From NCBI GenBank assembly GCA_023461035.1, contig JAEWOD010000042.1, positions 61,564 through 125,563 on the forward strand: a stretch of 64,000 bases of DNA. Direction: 5' to 3'. The notes beneath the pieces were generated by a model, which was given only the letters and a program-made list of their open reading frames with translations, did no database searches and had not been told where the DNA came from. This DNA is from Bacteroidota bacterium. Its GTDB lineage: Bacteria > Bacteroidota > Bacteroidia > Flavobacteriales > Weeksellaceae. Position numbers and translations under genes: made by a program. This document shows positions 17,153 through 25,527 of this stretch, one piece after another; positions within the stretch are counted from its first letter, which is position 1, and every line of letters begins with the position of its first letter.

Positions 17153-19342
17153 ATGCGTTTCAGCCTTATTATTTTATCTAGTCTTTTCTTTGGATTTCTT
17201 TTATCCCAAACCAAAGACCGCCCAAAAGTTGGTGTGGTTTTAAGTGGTGGTGGTGCTAAAGGATATGCGCATATCGGTGCTTTAAAAATAATTGAAGAGG
17301 CTGGAATAAAAGTAGATTATATAGGCGGAACCAGCATTGGAGCCATTGTTGGCGGATTATATGCTTCCGGGTATTCGCCCGATGAGTTAAAGGAGATTAT
17401 GTATTCCTTGGATCTGAAAAGCATGATCATGAGCGAAAAATCCCGCAGAGAGCTTCCCTTTTTTGATAAATCTTACAGAGAGAAATATATTCTCGAATTG
17501 CCTTTTGATAATTTCCGATTGGGATTTCCAAATGCTATTTCAAGCGGACAAGGGACTGTAGACGAATTGACTTATTTGTTCCGTCATGTGCATGACATAC
17601 AGAATTTCAAAGATCTTCCCATTCCATTTGTTTGTGTGGCCACCAAATTAAGTAATGGAGAGTCTGTTGTTTTTCGGGAAGGATATTTACCACAAATTGT
17701 AATGGCAAGTGGGGCTTATCCGACGCTTTTAGAGCCCGTTTATATAGACGGTGAAATGTATATAGACGGCGGTGTAAGAAACAATTATCCGGTACAAGAG
17801 GTAATCGACATGGGCGCTGATATCATCATCGGTGTAGATTTACAGGAGGGTCTTCTGGGGCAAGATGAGTTAAACTCTGCCACTAAAGTCATAGAACAAA
17901 TTATTTCGTATGGTATTGCAGAGAAATCAAAGGAGCAAAGCGAATTGGTCGATCTCACTATACGACCTGATCTAACCGGATTTTCTGTAACGAGTTTCGA
18001 CCAAAAGGATCAAATTATAAATGCAGGGACAATTGCAGCGCAAAATGTTATGCCTCAATTACAAGAAATTGCACGGGCTCAAGGAAATTTAAATCTACAC
18101 ACTACAACCCGTAATGAAAATGAATATATATTGATAACCGATCTGGAAATCAATGGTTTGGACTCATTTAACCGGTCCTATATAAAAGGGAAATTGGGAA
18201 TAAAGCCGCCACACTTGGTTAGTTACCAAAATATACGTGATGGTATAAAATCCCTTTATTCATCAGGAAATTTCAGCAAAGTCTATTACCGAATAAAGGA
18301 AAATGAAACGGGGCATAAAACGCTATCGCTGTTTGTGCTTGAAAACCCTTCTAAACAATCCTTAAAATTTGGTTTGCATTATGATGATTTATTTAAAACC
18401 GGCCTTTTAATAAATTTTACAACCAAGCGGTTCTTGGTCAATAACTCTGTATTGTCTGCAGATTTGGTATTGGGAGATTTCCCCAGATATGAACTAAATT
18501 ATTATATAGACAATGGAATTTATCCGAGTTTCGGTGTTTTTTCCGGGTTTAAACAATTTGATGCTAGCGCTAATCTTGTCAATTTTAATGAAAATGCCGA
18601 AGATGTATCTTTGGTTTACCAATTTAATGAGTTTACAAATCAAATTTATACCCAGTCTACATTATTTGAAAAATATGCGATTGGCGGCGGCATTGAACAT
18701 AAGTATTTGGACATTCATACAAATAATCTACCCAATTCTGATCCCAATAAAAAAATAGAAAACAGTTATTTTCTTAGCGCCTTCGGACACCTGAAAGCCG
18801 ACAATTTAGACAACCCGAACTTTCCTCGTAATGGATTAAAATTCAATGGTTTATTTAAATACCTCTTCAGTTCAAATTCAGATGATTTTAATGAAACTTC
18901 GATGCTGAGGCTCAGCATCGAAGGCAATAAATCAATAAACCGATGGCTCTCTGTAAAGGGATTTGGAGAATTTGGCACTTATCTAAGCAACTTTCCTCCT
19001 GTTTCCCAAAAATTTATCTTGGGCGGATTTGTGGAGCAATCATTCTTGAATTTTTCAAAATTTTATGGATTACCTTTTCTTTATGCCGCAGGAGACAATG
19101 TTATGGTAGTTGGTTCAAAAATTCAGGGTCGGTTTTTACGCAATCATTATGTTTCGGGTTTTGTCAATGTTGGAAATGTTGAAAATGATTTTAACGAATT
19201 AAATCTTTTTAAATACAAATACGTGGGATATGGAGTTGGGTATGGATATGACAGCCCTTTGGGTCCCATCTCCGGACTATGGACTTATTCTCCCTATACA
19301 AAAAAAGGTCTGTTCAATGTTTCTCTCGGATTTTGGTTTTAA
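17153..19342 (+). CDS. Patatin-like phospholipase with C-terminal Omp85-type barrel
   Basis: Protein of 729 residues: signal peptide (MRFSLIILSSLFFGFLLSQ), a patatin/RssA lipase domain at ~residues 28-230, a POTRA-like section near 340-400, and a beta-barrel to the C-terminus (GLFNVSLGFWF). The lipase has GGGAKGYAHIG (oxyanion hole), the nucleophile in GTSIGA, and the catalytic Asp in YIDGGVRNNYPV. This is the type Vd autotransporter layout (PlpD-like), common in Bacteroidota as an outer-membrane phospholipase. The stop codon TAA forms the first bases of the ybeY -7 box. Confidence 0.92.
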   Translation: MRFSLIILSSLFFGFLLSQTKDRPKVGVVLSGGGAKGYAHIGALKIIEEAGIKVDYIGGTSIGAIVGGLYASGYSPDELKEIMYSLDLKSMIMSEKSRRELPFFDKSYREKYILELPFDNFRLGFPNAISSGQGTVDELTYLFRHVHDIQNFKDLPIPFVCVATKLSNGESVVFREGYLPQIVMASGAYPTLLEPVYIDGEMYIDGGVRNNYPVQEVIDMGADIIIGVDLQEGLLGQDELNSATKVIEQIISYGIAEKSKEQSELVDLTIRPDLTGFSVTSFDQKDQIINAGTIAAQNVMPQLQEIARAQGNLNLHTTTRNENEYILITDLEINGLDSFNRSYIKGKLGIKPPHLVSYQNIRDGIKSLYSSGNFSKVYYRIKENETGHKTLSLFVLENPSKQSLKFGLHYDDLFKTGLLINFTTKRFLVNNSVLSADLVLGDFPRYELNYYIDNGIYPSFGVFSGFKQFDASANLVNFNENAEDVSLVYQFNEFTNQIYTQSTLFEKYAIGGGIEHKYLDIHTNNLPNSDPNKKIENSYFLSAFGHLKADNLDNPNFPRNGLKFNGLFKYLFSSNSDDFNETSMLRLSIEGNKSINRWLSVKGFGEFGTYLSNFPPVSQKFILGGFVEQSFLNFSKFYGLPFLYAAGDNVMVVGSKIQGRFLRNHYVSGFVNVGNVENDFNELNLFKYKYVGYGVGYGYDSPLGPISGLWTYSPYTKKGLFNVSLGFWF

Positions 19343-19347
19343 CTTTG
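19340..19347 (+). promoter_or_regulatory. -7 box of ybeY overlapping the patatin stop codon
   Basis: TAACTTTG. Its first three bases are the stop codon of the upstream gene, and its last base is 5 nt before the ybeY ATG (19352), predicting a leaderless transcript. Confidence 0.6.
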
Positions 19348-19351
19348 CAAA

Positions 19352-19771
19352 ATGATTTCAATTTTTTATGAAACCGACTTCATAATTGATAATGAGTCTG
19401 TTTGGAAAGACTGGCTGGAATCTTCTGTGAAAAAAGAAGGATTTGAAACCGAAGATGTCAATTATATTTTTTGTGATGATGAATATTTGTTACAAATCAA
19501 CATTGAATATTTACAACACGATTATTACACGGACGTTATCGGATTTCAATATTCGGAAGGGAAACAGCTTTCGGGCGACATCTATATAAGTGTGGACCGG
19601 GTTAAGGAAAATGCAGAAAATCATCAGAAATCATTTGAAAACGAACTCGCGCGTGTTATGATTCATGGCATTTTACACTTCATGGATTACAAAGACAAAA
19701 CAGACGAAGAGGCAGAAAAGATGCGAAAAGCAGAGGAAAAATATTTATCCTATTTTGAGGAAATAATTTAA
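19352..19771 (+). CDS. ybeY: Endoribonuclease YbeY
   Basis: Single-strand RNase used in 16S rRNA 3'-end maturation and ribosome quality control, 139 residues. The metal site reads HGILHFMDYKDK where E. coli has H(3x)H(5x)H, so the third ligand position is not a histidine. I believe this substitution is usual in Bacteroidota, which would make it lineage-typical rather than a defect. The region SGDIYISVDRV is also family-typical. It lies between the patatin gene and a parS-like site. Confidence 0.9.
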   Translation: MISIFYETDFIIDNESVWKDWLESSVKKEGFETEDVNYIFCDDEYLLQINIEYLQHDYYTDVIGFQYSEGKQLSGDIYISVDRVKENAENHQKSFENELARVMIHGILHFMDYKDKTDEEAEKMRKAEEKYLSYFEEII

Positions 19772-19772
19772 T

Positions 19773-19788
19773 TGTTCCACGTGGAACG
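19773..19788. promoter_or_regulatory. parS-like site 1 (ParB binding)
   Basis: TGTTCCACGTGGAACG contains the perfect palindrome GTTCCACGTGGAAC (19774-19787), a close match to the bacterial parS consensus TGTTTCACGTGAAACA. It lies between the ybeY stop and the mnmG start. Confidence 0.75.
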
Positions 19789-19808
19789 TTCAACATTAAA
19801 AATTCAAC

Positions 19809-21677
19809 ATGTTTTTAGATAAGTACGATGTAATAGTGGTTGGTGGTGGTCACGCAGGCGCAGAAGCGGCTTCTTCAGCAGCTAAAATGGGCTCCAAAAC
19901 TTTATTGGTAACCATGAATTTACAAGCCATCGGCCAAATGTCCTGCAACCCGGCTATGGGTGGGATTGCAAAAGGACAAATCGTTCGGGAAATTGATGCT
20001 TTGGGCGGAATGTCGGGTATCATAACTGACGAAACCATGATCCAATTTAAAATGCTTAACCTCTCAAAAGGTCCGGCTATGTGGAGTCCGCGAGCGCAAT
20101 CGGACCGAATGCGGTTTGCAGAAAAATGGCGTTTGACTCTGGAAGAAAATCCCAATGTGGATTTTTTTCAAGATATGGTAAATGGTCTACTCATTGAAAA
20201 CAATACTGTTGTCGGGGTACAAACAGGCATGGGGATGAAAATTTATTCCAAAGCGGTCATTTTGACAAACGGAACCTTTTTAAATGGATTAATTCACATA
20301 GGTGAAAAACAATTTGGTGGAGGAAGAATGGGCGAAAAGGCCGCGACGGGCATAACGGAACAATTAGTTCAATTGGGATTTGAATCTGGTCGAATGAAAA
20401 CCGGAACACCTCCTCGCGTAGATGGGAGGTCACTTGATTTTTCTAAAATGGAAGAACAAAAAGGGGATGAAAACCCTCAAAAATTTTCTTTTACCCCCAC
20501 TTCCCAATTGACCCGACAGAGAAGTTGTTGGATTACTTATACCAATCAGGAAGTTCATGATTTGCTACGCGAAGGATTTAGCAGATCCCCTATGTTCAAC
20601 GGGGCAATTCAAAGCACGGGGCCACGCTATTGTCCTTCCATCGAAGATAAAATCAACCGTTTTGCCGAACGTGAACGACATCAAATTTTTGCAGAACCGG
20701 AGGGCTGGGATACCATAGAATATTATGTCAACGGTTTTTCAACTTCCTTACCAGACGATGTCCAGGCAAAAGCTCTACGCTCCATTCCGGGATTTGAAAA
20801 AGCTAAAATATTCCGTCCGGGATATGCCATCGAATACGATTATTTTCCGCCAACTCAGTTGAAACATACACTGGAAACCAAGTTAATTGAAAACCTATAT
20901 TTCGCAGGTCAAATCAATGGTACAACAGGATATGAAGAAGCGGCAAGCCAAGGCTTGATGGCCGGGATAAATGCTCATTTAAAAGTAAACGAAAAAGACC
21001 CTTTCGTCTTAAAAAGAAATGAAGCATACATCGGCGTTTTAATTGACGACTTAATTACCAAAGGAACGGAAGAACCATACCGTATGTTTACCTCACGGGC
21101 TGAATACCGCATTTTATTGCGACAAGATAATGCGGACGAACGCTTAACTGAAATGGGGAATTCAATCGGGCTCGCCTCTGACCAACGACTAAAACGAATG
21201 GAAGAAAAATACGCCAAAGCATCCAAATTGATTGATTATCTGGAAGGAGAATCTATCACTCCCGATGAAATCAATCCGGCGATTTTGAATGGAGGTGGTT
21301 CTCCCATTACCCAAAGCATGAAAATGGTTTCGGTAATTACACGACCCGAAATTTCCATAGGTAATTTAACAAAGTTAGATAGGGTTTCAACCTTTATTGC
21401 TGATAATAAAATGGACGATGAAGAAGTTGAGCAATCCGAAATCCAAATGAAATACCGTGGGTACATCCAGAAAGAAAAGGACAATGCCGATAAGCTTAAA
21501 CGTCTGGAGGGTTTAAAAATACCAAAGGAATTTGATTATTCATTGCTAAAATCGATTTCAACAGAAGCCCGACAAAAATTGAGTCAAATAAAACCGGAAA
21601 CCATTGCTCAGGCATCAAGGATAAGCGGTGTTTCTCCATCAGACATCAGTATTTTGCTCGTATTTATGGGTCGATAA
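19809..21677 (+). CDS. mnmG: tRNA U34 carboxymethylaminomethyltransferase subunit MnmG (GidA)
   Basis: FAD-dependent partner of MnmE that modifies wobble uridine 34 of several tRNAs. It has 622 residues with an N-terminal dinucleotide-binding motif (VVVGGGHAGAEAA), the signature GGIAKGQIVREIDALGG, the conserved GPRYCPSIEDKI, the FAD site GQINGTTGYEEAASQG, and the C-terminal helical MnmE-binding domain. It is flanked on both sides by parS-like sites. In many bacteria this gene (gidA) lies near the replication origin, which agrees with the other origin signals in this window. Confidence 0.97.
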   Translation: MFLDKYDVIVVGGGHAGAEAASSAAKMGSKTLLVTMNLQAIGQMSCNPAMGGIAKGQIVREIDALGGMSGIITDETMIQFKMLNLSKGPAMWSPRAQSDRMRFAEKWRLTLEENPNVDFFQDMVNGLLIENNTVVGVQTGMGMKIYSKAVILTNGTFLNGLIHIGEKQFGGGRMGEKAATGITEQLVQLGFESGRMKTGTPPRVDGRSLDFSKMEEQKGDENPQKFSFTPTSQLTRQRSCWITYTNQEVHDLLREGFSRSPMFNGAIQSTGPRYCPSIEDKINRFAERERHQIFAEPEGWDTIEYYVNGFSTSLPDDVQAKALRSIPGFEKAKIFRPGYAIEYDYFPPTQLKHTLETKLIENLYFAGQINGTTGYEEAASQGLMAGINAHLKVNEKDPFVLKRNEAYIGVLIDDLITKGTEEPYRMFTSRAEYRILLRQDNADERLTEMGNSIGLASDQRLKRMEEKYAKASKLIDYLEGESITPDEINPAILNGGGSPITQSMKMVSVITRPEISIGNLTKLDRVSTFIADNKMDDEEVEQSEIQMKYRGYIQKEKDNADKLKRLEGLKIPKEFDYSLLKSISTEARQKLSQIKPETIAQASRISGVSPSDISILLVFMGR

Positions 21678-21683
21678 TCCAAT

Positions 21684-21699
21684 TGTTCCACGTGAAACA
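21684..21699. promoter_or_regulatory. parS-like site 2 (ParB binding)
   Basis: TGTTCCACGTGAAACA differs from the consensus TGTTTCACGTGAAACA at one base. It lies between the mnmG stop and the next gene, 1.9 kb from site 1. Confidence 0.8.
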
Positions 21700-21708
21700 A
21701 AAACATAA

Positions 21709-22572
21709 GTGACTGATAATAAACAAATTCGACAAAGCGCCAATTTAAAATTGAGAGATTATTTTCTCAGTATGGAAGAATTTGAATTAATTAAAAACGA
21801 AATCTATGGCTTTTTGGAAACCCACCCACGGCCACTAGATGACTTAGAAAAATATTACGACAGCAAGGATTATATTTCGCATACCGATGCAAAAAACAGT
21901 TTGTTTGAACGGGTTTATCAGTTTATTAAAAACTACAACATTCGTTATAAATTCAGAAAATTAAAGGCTTCAAAAAAGAATGCTTCTCTTCTGGATTTTG
22001 GTTGCGGTTCCGGAGATTTTTTGGCTTATGCCCAACAAAAAGAAATGGATGTTTTTGGAATCGAACCCAATCAAACTGCGCTAAGCATTACACAAAAAAA
22101 AATTGGAGAAAACAGAGCTTCAAACAAGAATCTTTCAGAGGTCAAATCCAAATTTGATTATATAACCTTATGGCATGTTTTGGAACATATTCCGGATTTA
22201 ATGGCTTTTATAGAAGAATTAAAATCCAAACTGAAGGATGATGGGAGGCTATTCATTGCCGTCCCCAACTTCCTATCATTTGATGCAAAATTTTATCAAA
22301 ATTATTGGGCGGCATATGATGTCCCGAGACATCTCTGGCATTTTTCTCCGGAAAGCATTGAAAGACTTTTTAACAGTTTTGGTATGAAAATTGAAAAAAC
22401 CTATCCGTTGTGGTTTGATAGCTACTATGTGAGTATGCTTTCGGAAAAATATAAAAAATCTTCATTTGGTTTTCTGCGCGCTTTTTTAATTGCAAGCGTA
22501 TCCAATTTACTGGGGATTTTTAACGGAAACTATTCTTCGGTAATCTATCAAATCTCAAAAATCAAAAAATAG
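21709..22572 (+). CDS. Class I SAM-dependent methyltransferase
   Basis: Protein of 287 residues from a GTG start. A ~95-residue N-terminal part (including ETHPRPLDDLEKYY and YISHTDAKNSLFE) precedes a Methyltransf_23-type domain: motif I LLDFGCGSGDF, acidic loop GIEPN, and LWHVLEHIPDLMAF. A hydrophobic C-terminus may associate with membrane. Related genes often follow mnmG in flavobacteria. The substrate is unknown; it is not RsmG. The start is uncertain because the first ~13 residues look unconserved; a TTG 39 nt downstream is an alternative. Confidence 0.82.
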   Translation: MTDNKQIRQSANLKLRDYFLSMEEFELIKNEIYGFLETHPRPLDDLEKYYDSKDYISHTDAKNSLFERVYQFIKNYNIRYKFRKLKASKKNASLLDFGCGSGDFLAYAQQKEMDVFGIEPNQTALSITQKKIGENRASNKNLSEVKSKFDYITLWHVLEHIPDLMAFIEELKSKLKDDGRLFIAVPNFLSFDAKFYQNYWAAYDVPRHLWHFSPESIERLFNSFGMKIEKTYPLWFDSYYVSMLSEKYKKSSFGFLRAFLIASVSNLLGIFNGNYSSVIYQISKIKK

Positions 22573-22731
22573 GCATTTAAGCAATTTTTTGTTTGCCGTG
22601 CAGGATGATTGTTTTATTGAGACATTCTCTGAAATTTGGCATAAAATGACTATATTTCTTTTATTTATTAATTAAATTAGAAAACTATGAAATTAATGAT
22701 TACACAACCTGGACATTTACTAAAATGGAAT

Positions 22732-23217
22732 ATGGGAAAAAGCATTCTATCTGTTTTAGTTTTAACGCTCTTTATCATGTCTTCCTGCACCAACTCAAAG
22801 GCGGTGGCAGATAGTGCAAAATTAATGCGTGGAGATTGGACGATAACAAATGTTTCTGTAGAAGGTATCCAGCAATCGTATGTTGACATTACGGTTTTTG
22901 ATGAGGCCAACTCCCAATGTTATGTGGGAAGTACCTGGCATCTGGTTCAAAACAATGCAACCGGAAACTATACACTAAATGCCGGTGGAGACTGTCCTTC
23001 CGGAACCACTAAAATCAAATGGTTTATAACGGAAGAGGGAGGAGAAAGCTATTTTAACTTCAAAAAAGTCTACGAAGGAGAAAGACCTAAAAACGTTGTA
23101 GATGGCTATAAAATGAGGGTCTCTGCCAATACAGGGTCAACCATCGTTTTGGTTCAAGATCTTATGTTTGAGGGAAAACCCATCAGTGTAAATTATACAT
23201 TTCAAAATAATTCTTAA
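22732..23217 (+). CDS. Lipocalin-like lipoprotein
   Basis: Protein of 161 residues from ATG 22732, with a lipoprotein signal ending in the lipobox IMSSC; ATG 22687 would add 15 residues. The mature part carries a short lipocalin-like pattern (LMRGDWTITNVSVEG near its start, and SECYVGS-type motif QCYVGSTWHLV). Such proteins are frequent in flavobacteria, often next to OmpA-family genes as here. Ligand and role are unknown. Confidence 0.75.
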   Translation: MGKSILSVLVLTLFIMSSCTNSKAVADSAKLMRGDWTITNVSVEGIQQSYVDITVFDEANSQCYVGSTWHLVQNNATGNYTLNAGGDCPSGTTKIKWFITEEGGESYFNFKKVYEGERPKNVVDGYKMRVSANTGSTIVLVQDLMFEGKPISVNYTFQNNS

Positions 23218-23235
23218 TCATAAAACAAATTAGTC

Positions 23236-23934
23236 ATGAAAAATTTGAACATAAAAATCACAACCTTGGCTTTAACGGCAGGATTGCTTTTTACCGGTTG
23301 TGAAGCAGTACAAAACACTAATCATACCCAAAGAGGTGCTGCTGTAGGAGCTGCTTCCGGAGCTGTAATTGGGGGTGTATTGGGAAATAATGTTGGAAGC
23401 GGTGATAATGCCGTCCTGGGCGCAATTGCCGGAGCGGTAATCGGGGGTGTTGCCGGAGGATTAATCGGAAACAACATGGACAAACAGGCTCAAAAAATTG
23501 AAAATACACTTCCCGGAGCTGAAGTAATCCGTACCGCTGAAGGTATTCAGGTTATTTTGGATGAACAATCAGATGTTCGGTTTGAATATGACAAATCAGA
23601 CTTGACAACACTCGCAAAATCCAATTTGGACAAGTTAGTGGGTGTTTTTAATGAATATCCGGATACCGATATTTTGGTCGTTGGATTTACAGACAGCAAG
23701 GGTTCTGACCAATACAATCAAGGCTTGTCGGAAAGACGTTCAGCTTCAGTTGTGTCGTACCTGAAAACCAAAGGGATTGCCTCTTCGCGTCTTTCTTCAA
23801 TCGGTCAGGGAGAAACAAATCCCCGCGCTACAAATGAAACAGATGAAGGGCGGGCTCAAAACCGTAGAGTTGAGTTTGCGATTACAGCAAATGATAAAAT
23901 GGTAGAAGACGCTCAACAACAGGCTGGCGAATAA
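23236..23934 (+). CDS. OmpA-family lipoprotein with glycine-zipper region
   Basis: Protein of 232 residues. A lipobox (LLFTGC) gives an outer-membrane lipid anchor; residues ~35-80 are Gly/Ala-rich with glycine-zipper repeats (AVGAASGAVIGGVLG and AVIGGVAGGLIG); residues ~115-225 form an OmpA C-terminal peptidoglycan-binding domain (FEYDKSDLT, VGFTDSKGSDQYNQGLSERR, GQGETNPRATN, GRAQNRRVEFAI). It tethers the outer membrane to the cell wall. Probably in one transcript with the lipocalin gene 18 nt upstream, ended by a strong terminator. Confidence 0.92.
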   Translation: MKNLNIKITTLALTAGLLFTGCEAVQNTNHTQRGAAVGAASGAVIGGVLGNNVGSGDNAVLGAIAGAVIGGVAGGLIGNNMDKQAQKIENTLPGAEVIRTAEGIQVILDEQSDVRFEYDKSDLTTLAKSNLDKLVGVFNEYPDTDILVVGFTDSKGSDQYNQGLSERRSASVVSYLKTKGIASSRLSSIGQGETNPRATNETDEGRAQNRRVEFAITANDKMVEDAQQQAGE

Positions 23935-23952
23935 CCCAAACATAAAAACGAC

Positions 23953-23980
23953 AAAAGCCGGGAAAATTCCCGGCTTTTTT
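23953..23980. terminator. Strong terminator after the OmpA-family gene
   Basis: AAAAGCCGGGAA and TTCCCGGCTTTT form a 12-bp perfect stem with a 2-nt apex, then more T. It serves the plus-strand gene; the other strand also ends in a T-rich stretch, so it may stop the tRNA transcript as well. Confidence 0.85.
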
Positions 23981-23981
23981 G

Positions 23982-24055
23982 TGGAGAAGATGGGGCTCGA
24001 ACCCACGACCTTTAGACTGCCAGTCTAACGCTCTAGCCAACTGAGCTACATCCCC
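23982..24055 (-). tRNA. tRNA-Ala (anticodon GGC)
   Basis: A complete 74-nt cloverleaf on the minus strand: acceptor GGGGATG with CTTCTCC, D-arm GCTC/GAGC, anticodon stem TTAGA/TCTAA around loop CTGGCAG (anticodon GGC at 24019-24021), and T-loop TTCGAGC. The G3:U70 pair that marks alanine tRNA is present and the discriminator is A. One T:T mismatch is seen at acceptor position 6:67. CCA is not encoded. Confidence 0.95.
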
Positions 24056-24070
24056 AAATTTTTTACAAGT

Positions 24071-25015
24071 TTAAGCCTTTTTTTCTTTCCATTCCAAAAT
24101 TTTATCCAAAATTACTTTGGCCAATTTCTCTTTGCTTTGATGTGTCCATCCGGCTATGTGTGGGGTCAAAACAACATTTTCCGATTCAATTAAATACCGA
24201 AAATCTGCCGGCAATTCATCCAACTGTAAATTTTCAAAAGAAGATTTCTCATATTCATGAACATCCAGACAAGCTCCTTTTACTATTCCGGACCTTAATG
24301 CTTCTACCAAATCTTTTGTAATAACGGATTTTCCTCTCGCAGTATTGATCAGATAAAAAGGATTTTTAAACGACTCTATGAATTCTCTATGAATCAAACC
24401 AGCCGTTTTCGGAGTTTGAGGCGTATGCAGGCTCAATATTTCGGTTTTTTCAAATAATTCTTCCAATGAAACCTGACAGGCATTTTCATCTCCCCTATTT
24501 TCCAAAATGTCATAACAAATCACTTCCACTCCAAATCCTTTCAATCGTTGCGCAAAAGCCTTTCCCATATTGCCATACCCGATGATTCCTACAGTTTTAC
24601 CAACCAATTCGTCGCCCCTGTTTTCTTCCCTTTTCCAAATGCCGTTTCGGATTTCCTGATCTGCAATCCGCAATCGGTGAAGCAACATCAAAAGCATTCC
24701 TATAGCATGTTCCGCCAACGAATCCCGGTTTCCTTCCGGTGCATTGAACAAAGAAATTTGTTGCTCTCCCGCAAATTCTTCATCAATATTTTCCAGACCC
24801 GCGCCAACTCTCCCAATGAATTTTAGTTTTTTTGCCTTGGAAAGAAATTCGCGGTCTAGCGGAAACCGGCTTCTGATAATAATTCCTTCATATTCCGAAA
24901 TTATTTTTTCAACTTCTTCTTTTGACGATTGATAATTTTCATCGACTTGAAATCCGGCTTTTCTCAGACCGTTGATCAGAAGTTCATGATTGGTGTCAAG
25001 TGCTAAAATTTTCAT
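24071..25015 (-). CDS. D-2-hydroxyacid dehydrogenase (SerA-like)
   Basis: NAD-dependent dehydrogenase of 314 residues. The nucleotide-binding motif is GIIGYGNMGKAFAQRL (residues ~141-156); catalytic residues are Arg in NTARGKSV, Glu in the DVHEYEK region and His in LTPHIAGWT. Length and motifs fit the phosphoglycerate dehydrogenase-like group without the ACT domain. The substrate could be 3-phosphoglycerate or another 2-hydroxyacid. It is divergent from sufE across an 84-nt spacer. Confidence 0.88.
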   Translation of the reverse strand: MKILALDTNHELLINGLRKAGFQVDENYQSSKEEVEKIISEYEGIIIRSRFPLDREFLSKAKKLKFIGRVGAGLENIDEEFAGEQQISLFNAPEGNRDSLAEHAIGMLLMLLHRLRIADQEIRNGIWKREENRGDELVGKTVGIIGYGNMGKAFAQRLKGFGVEVICYDILENRGDENACQVSLEELFEKTEILSLHTPQTPKTAGLIHREFIESFKNPFYLINTARGKSVITKDLVEALRSGIVKGACLDVHEYEKSSFENLQLDELPADFRYLIESENVVLTPHIAGWTHQSKEKLAKVILDKILEWKEKKA

Positions 25016-25087
25016 TTTATAAACCCAAATTAATCCTCTACAAACTTAGTATTTTCAAATCTTCAAATTATTAATTTTCAAAATAAT

Positions 25088-25095
25088 TATCTTTG
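25088..25095 (+). promoter_or_regulatory. -7 box of sufE (predicted leaderless)
   Basis: TATCTTTG ends 5 nt before ATG 25100, so transcription should begin at or beside the start codon. Confidence 0.65.
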
Positions 25096-25099
25096 TAAA

Positions 25100-25525
25100 A
25101 TGACCATAGAAGAAATCCAAAACGAAATTATCGAAGAGTTTTCTTTCTTTGATAATTGGGAAGAACGATACGAATTTTTAATAGAGCTGGGCAAATCACT
25201 GAAATCATTAGCTGACGAAAAAAAATCGGATGACAAAATCATAAAAGGCTGCCAATCAACTGTTTGGTTAGACGCAAAAATGGAAGATGATAAATTGGTG
25301 TTTGAAGCAGATAGCGATGCTATTTTACCTAAAGGTCTGGCCGCTTTACTGGTTCGGATTTATAGTAATCAAAAACCCGTAGATATTTTAAATTCGGACA
25401 CAAAATTCATCGAAAAAATAGGATTACAGGAATTTCTGTCACCGACCCGCGCCAATGGGCTGCTGGCTATGATTAAACAATTTAAGTTTTATGCAATTGC
25501 TTTCCAATCTAAAAACAGAAGCTGA
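25100..25525 (+). CDS. sufE: Cysteine desulfuration protein SufE
   Basis: Accepts persulfide sulfur from the desulfurase SufS for Fe-S cluster assembly. It has 141 residues; the acceptor cysteine is in KGCQSTVWL (about residue 51), and the C-terminal part LPKGLAALLVRIYSNQ is typical. No other suf gene is adjacent. It probably shares a transcript with the antiporter gene, which starts 2 nt downstream. Confidence 0.94.
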   Translation: MTIEEIQNEIIEEFSFFDNWEERYEFLIELGKSLKSLADEKKSDDKIIKGCQSTVWLDAKMEDDKLVFEADSDAILPKGLAALLVRIYSNQKPVDILNSDTKFIEKIGLQEFLSPTRANGLLAMIKQFKFYAIAFQSKNRS

Positions 25526-25527
25526 TC

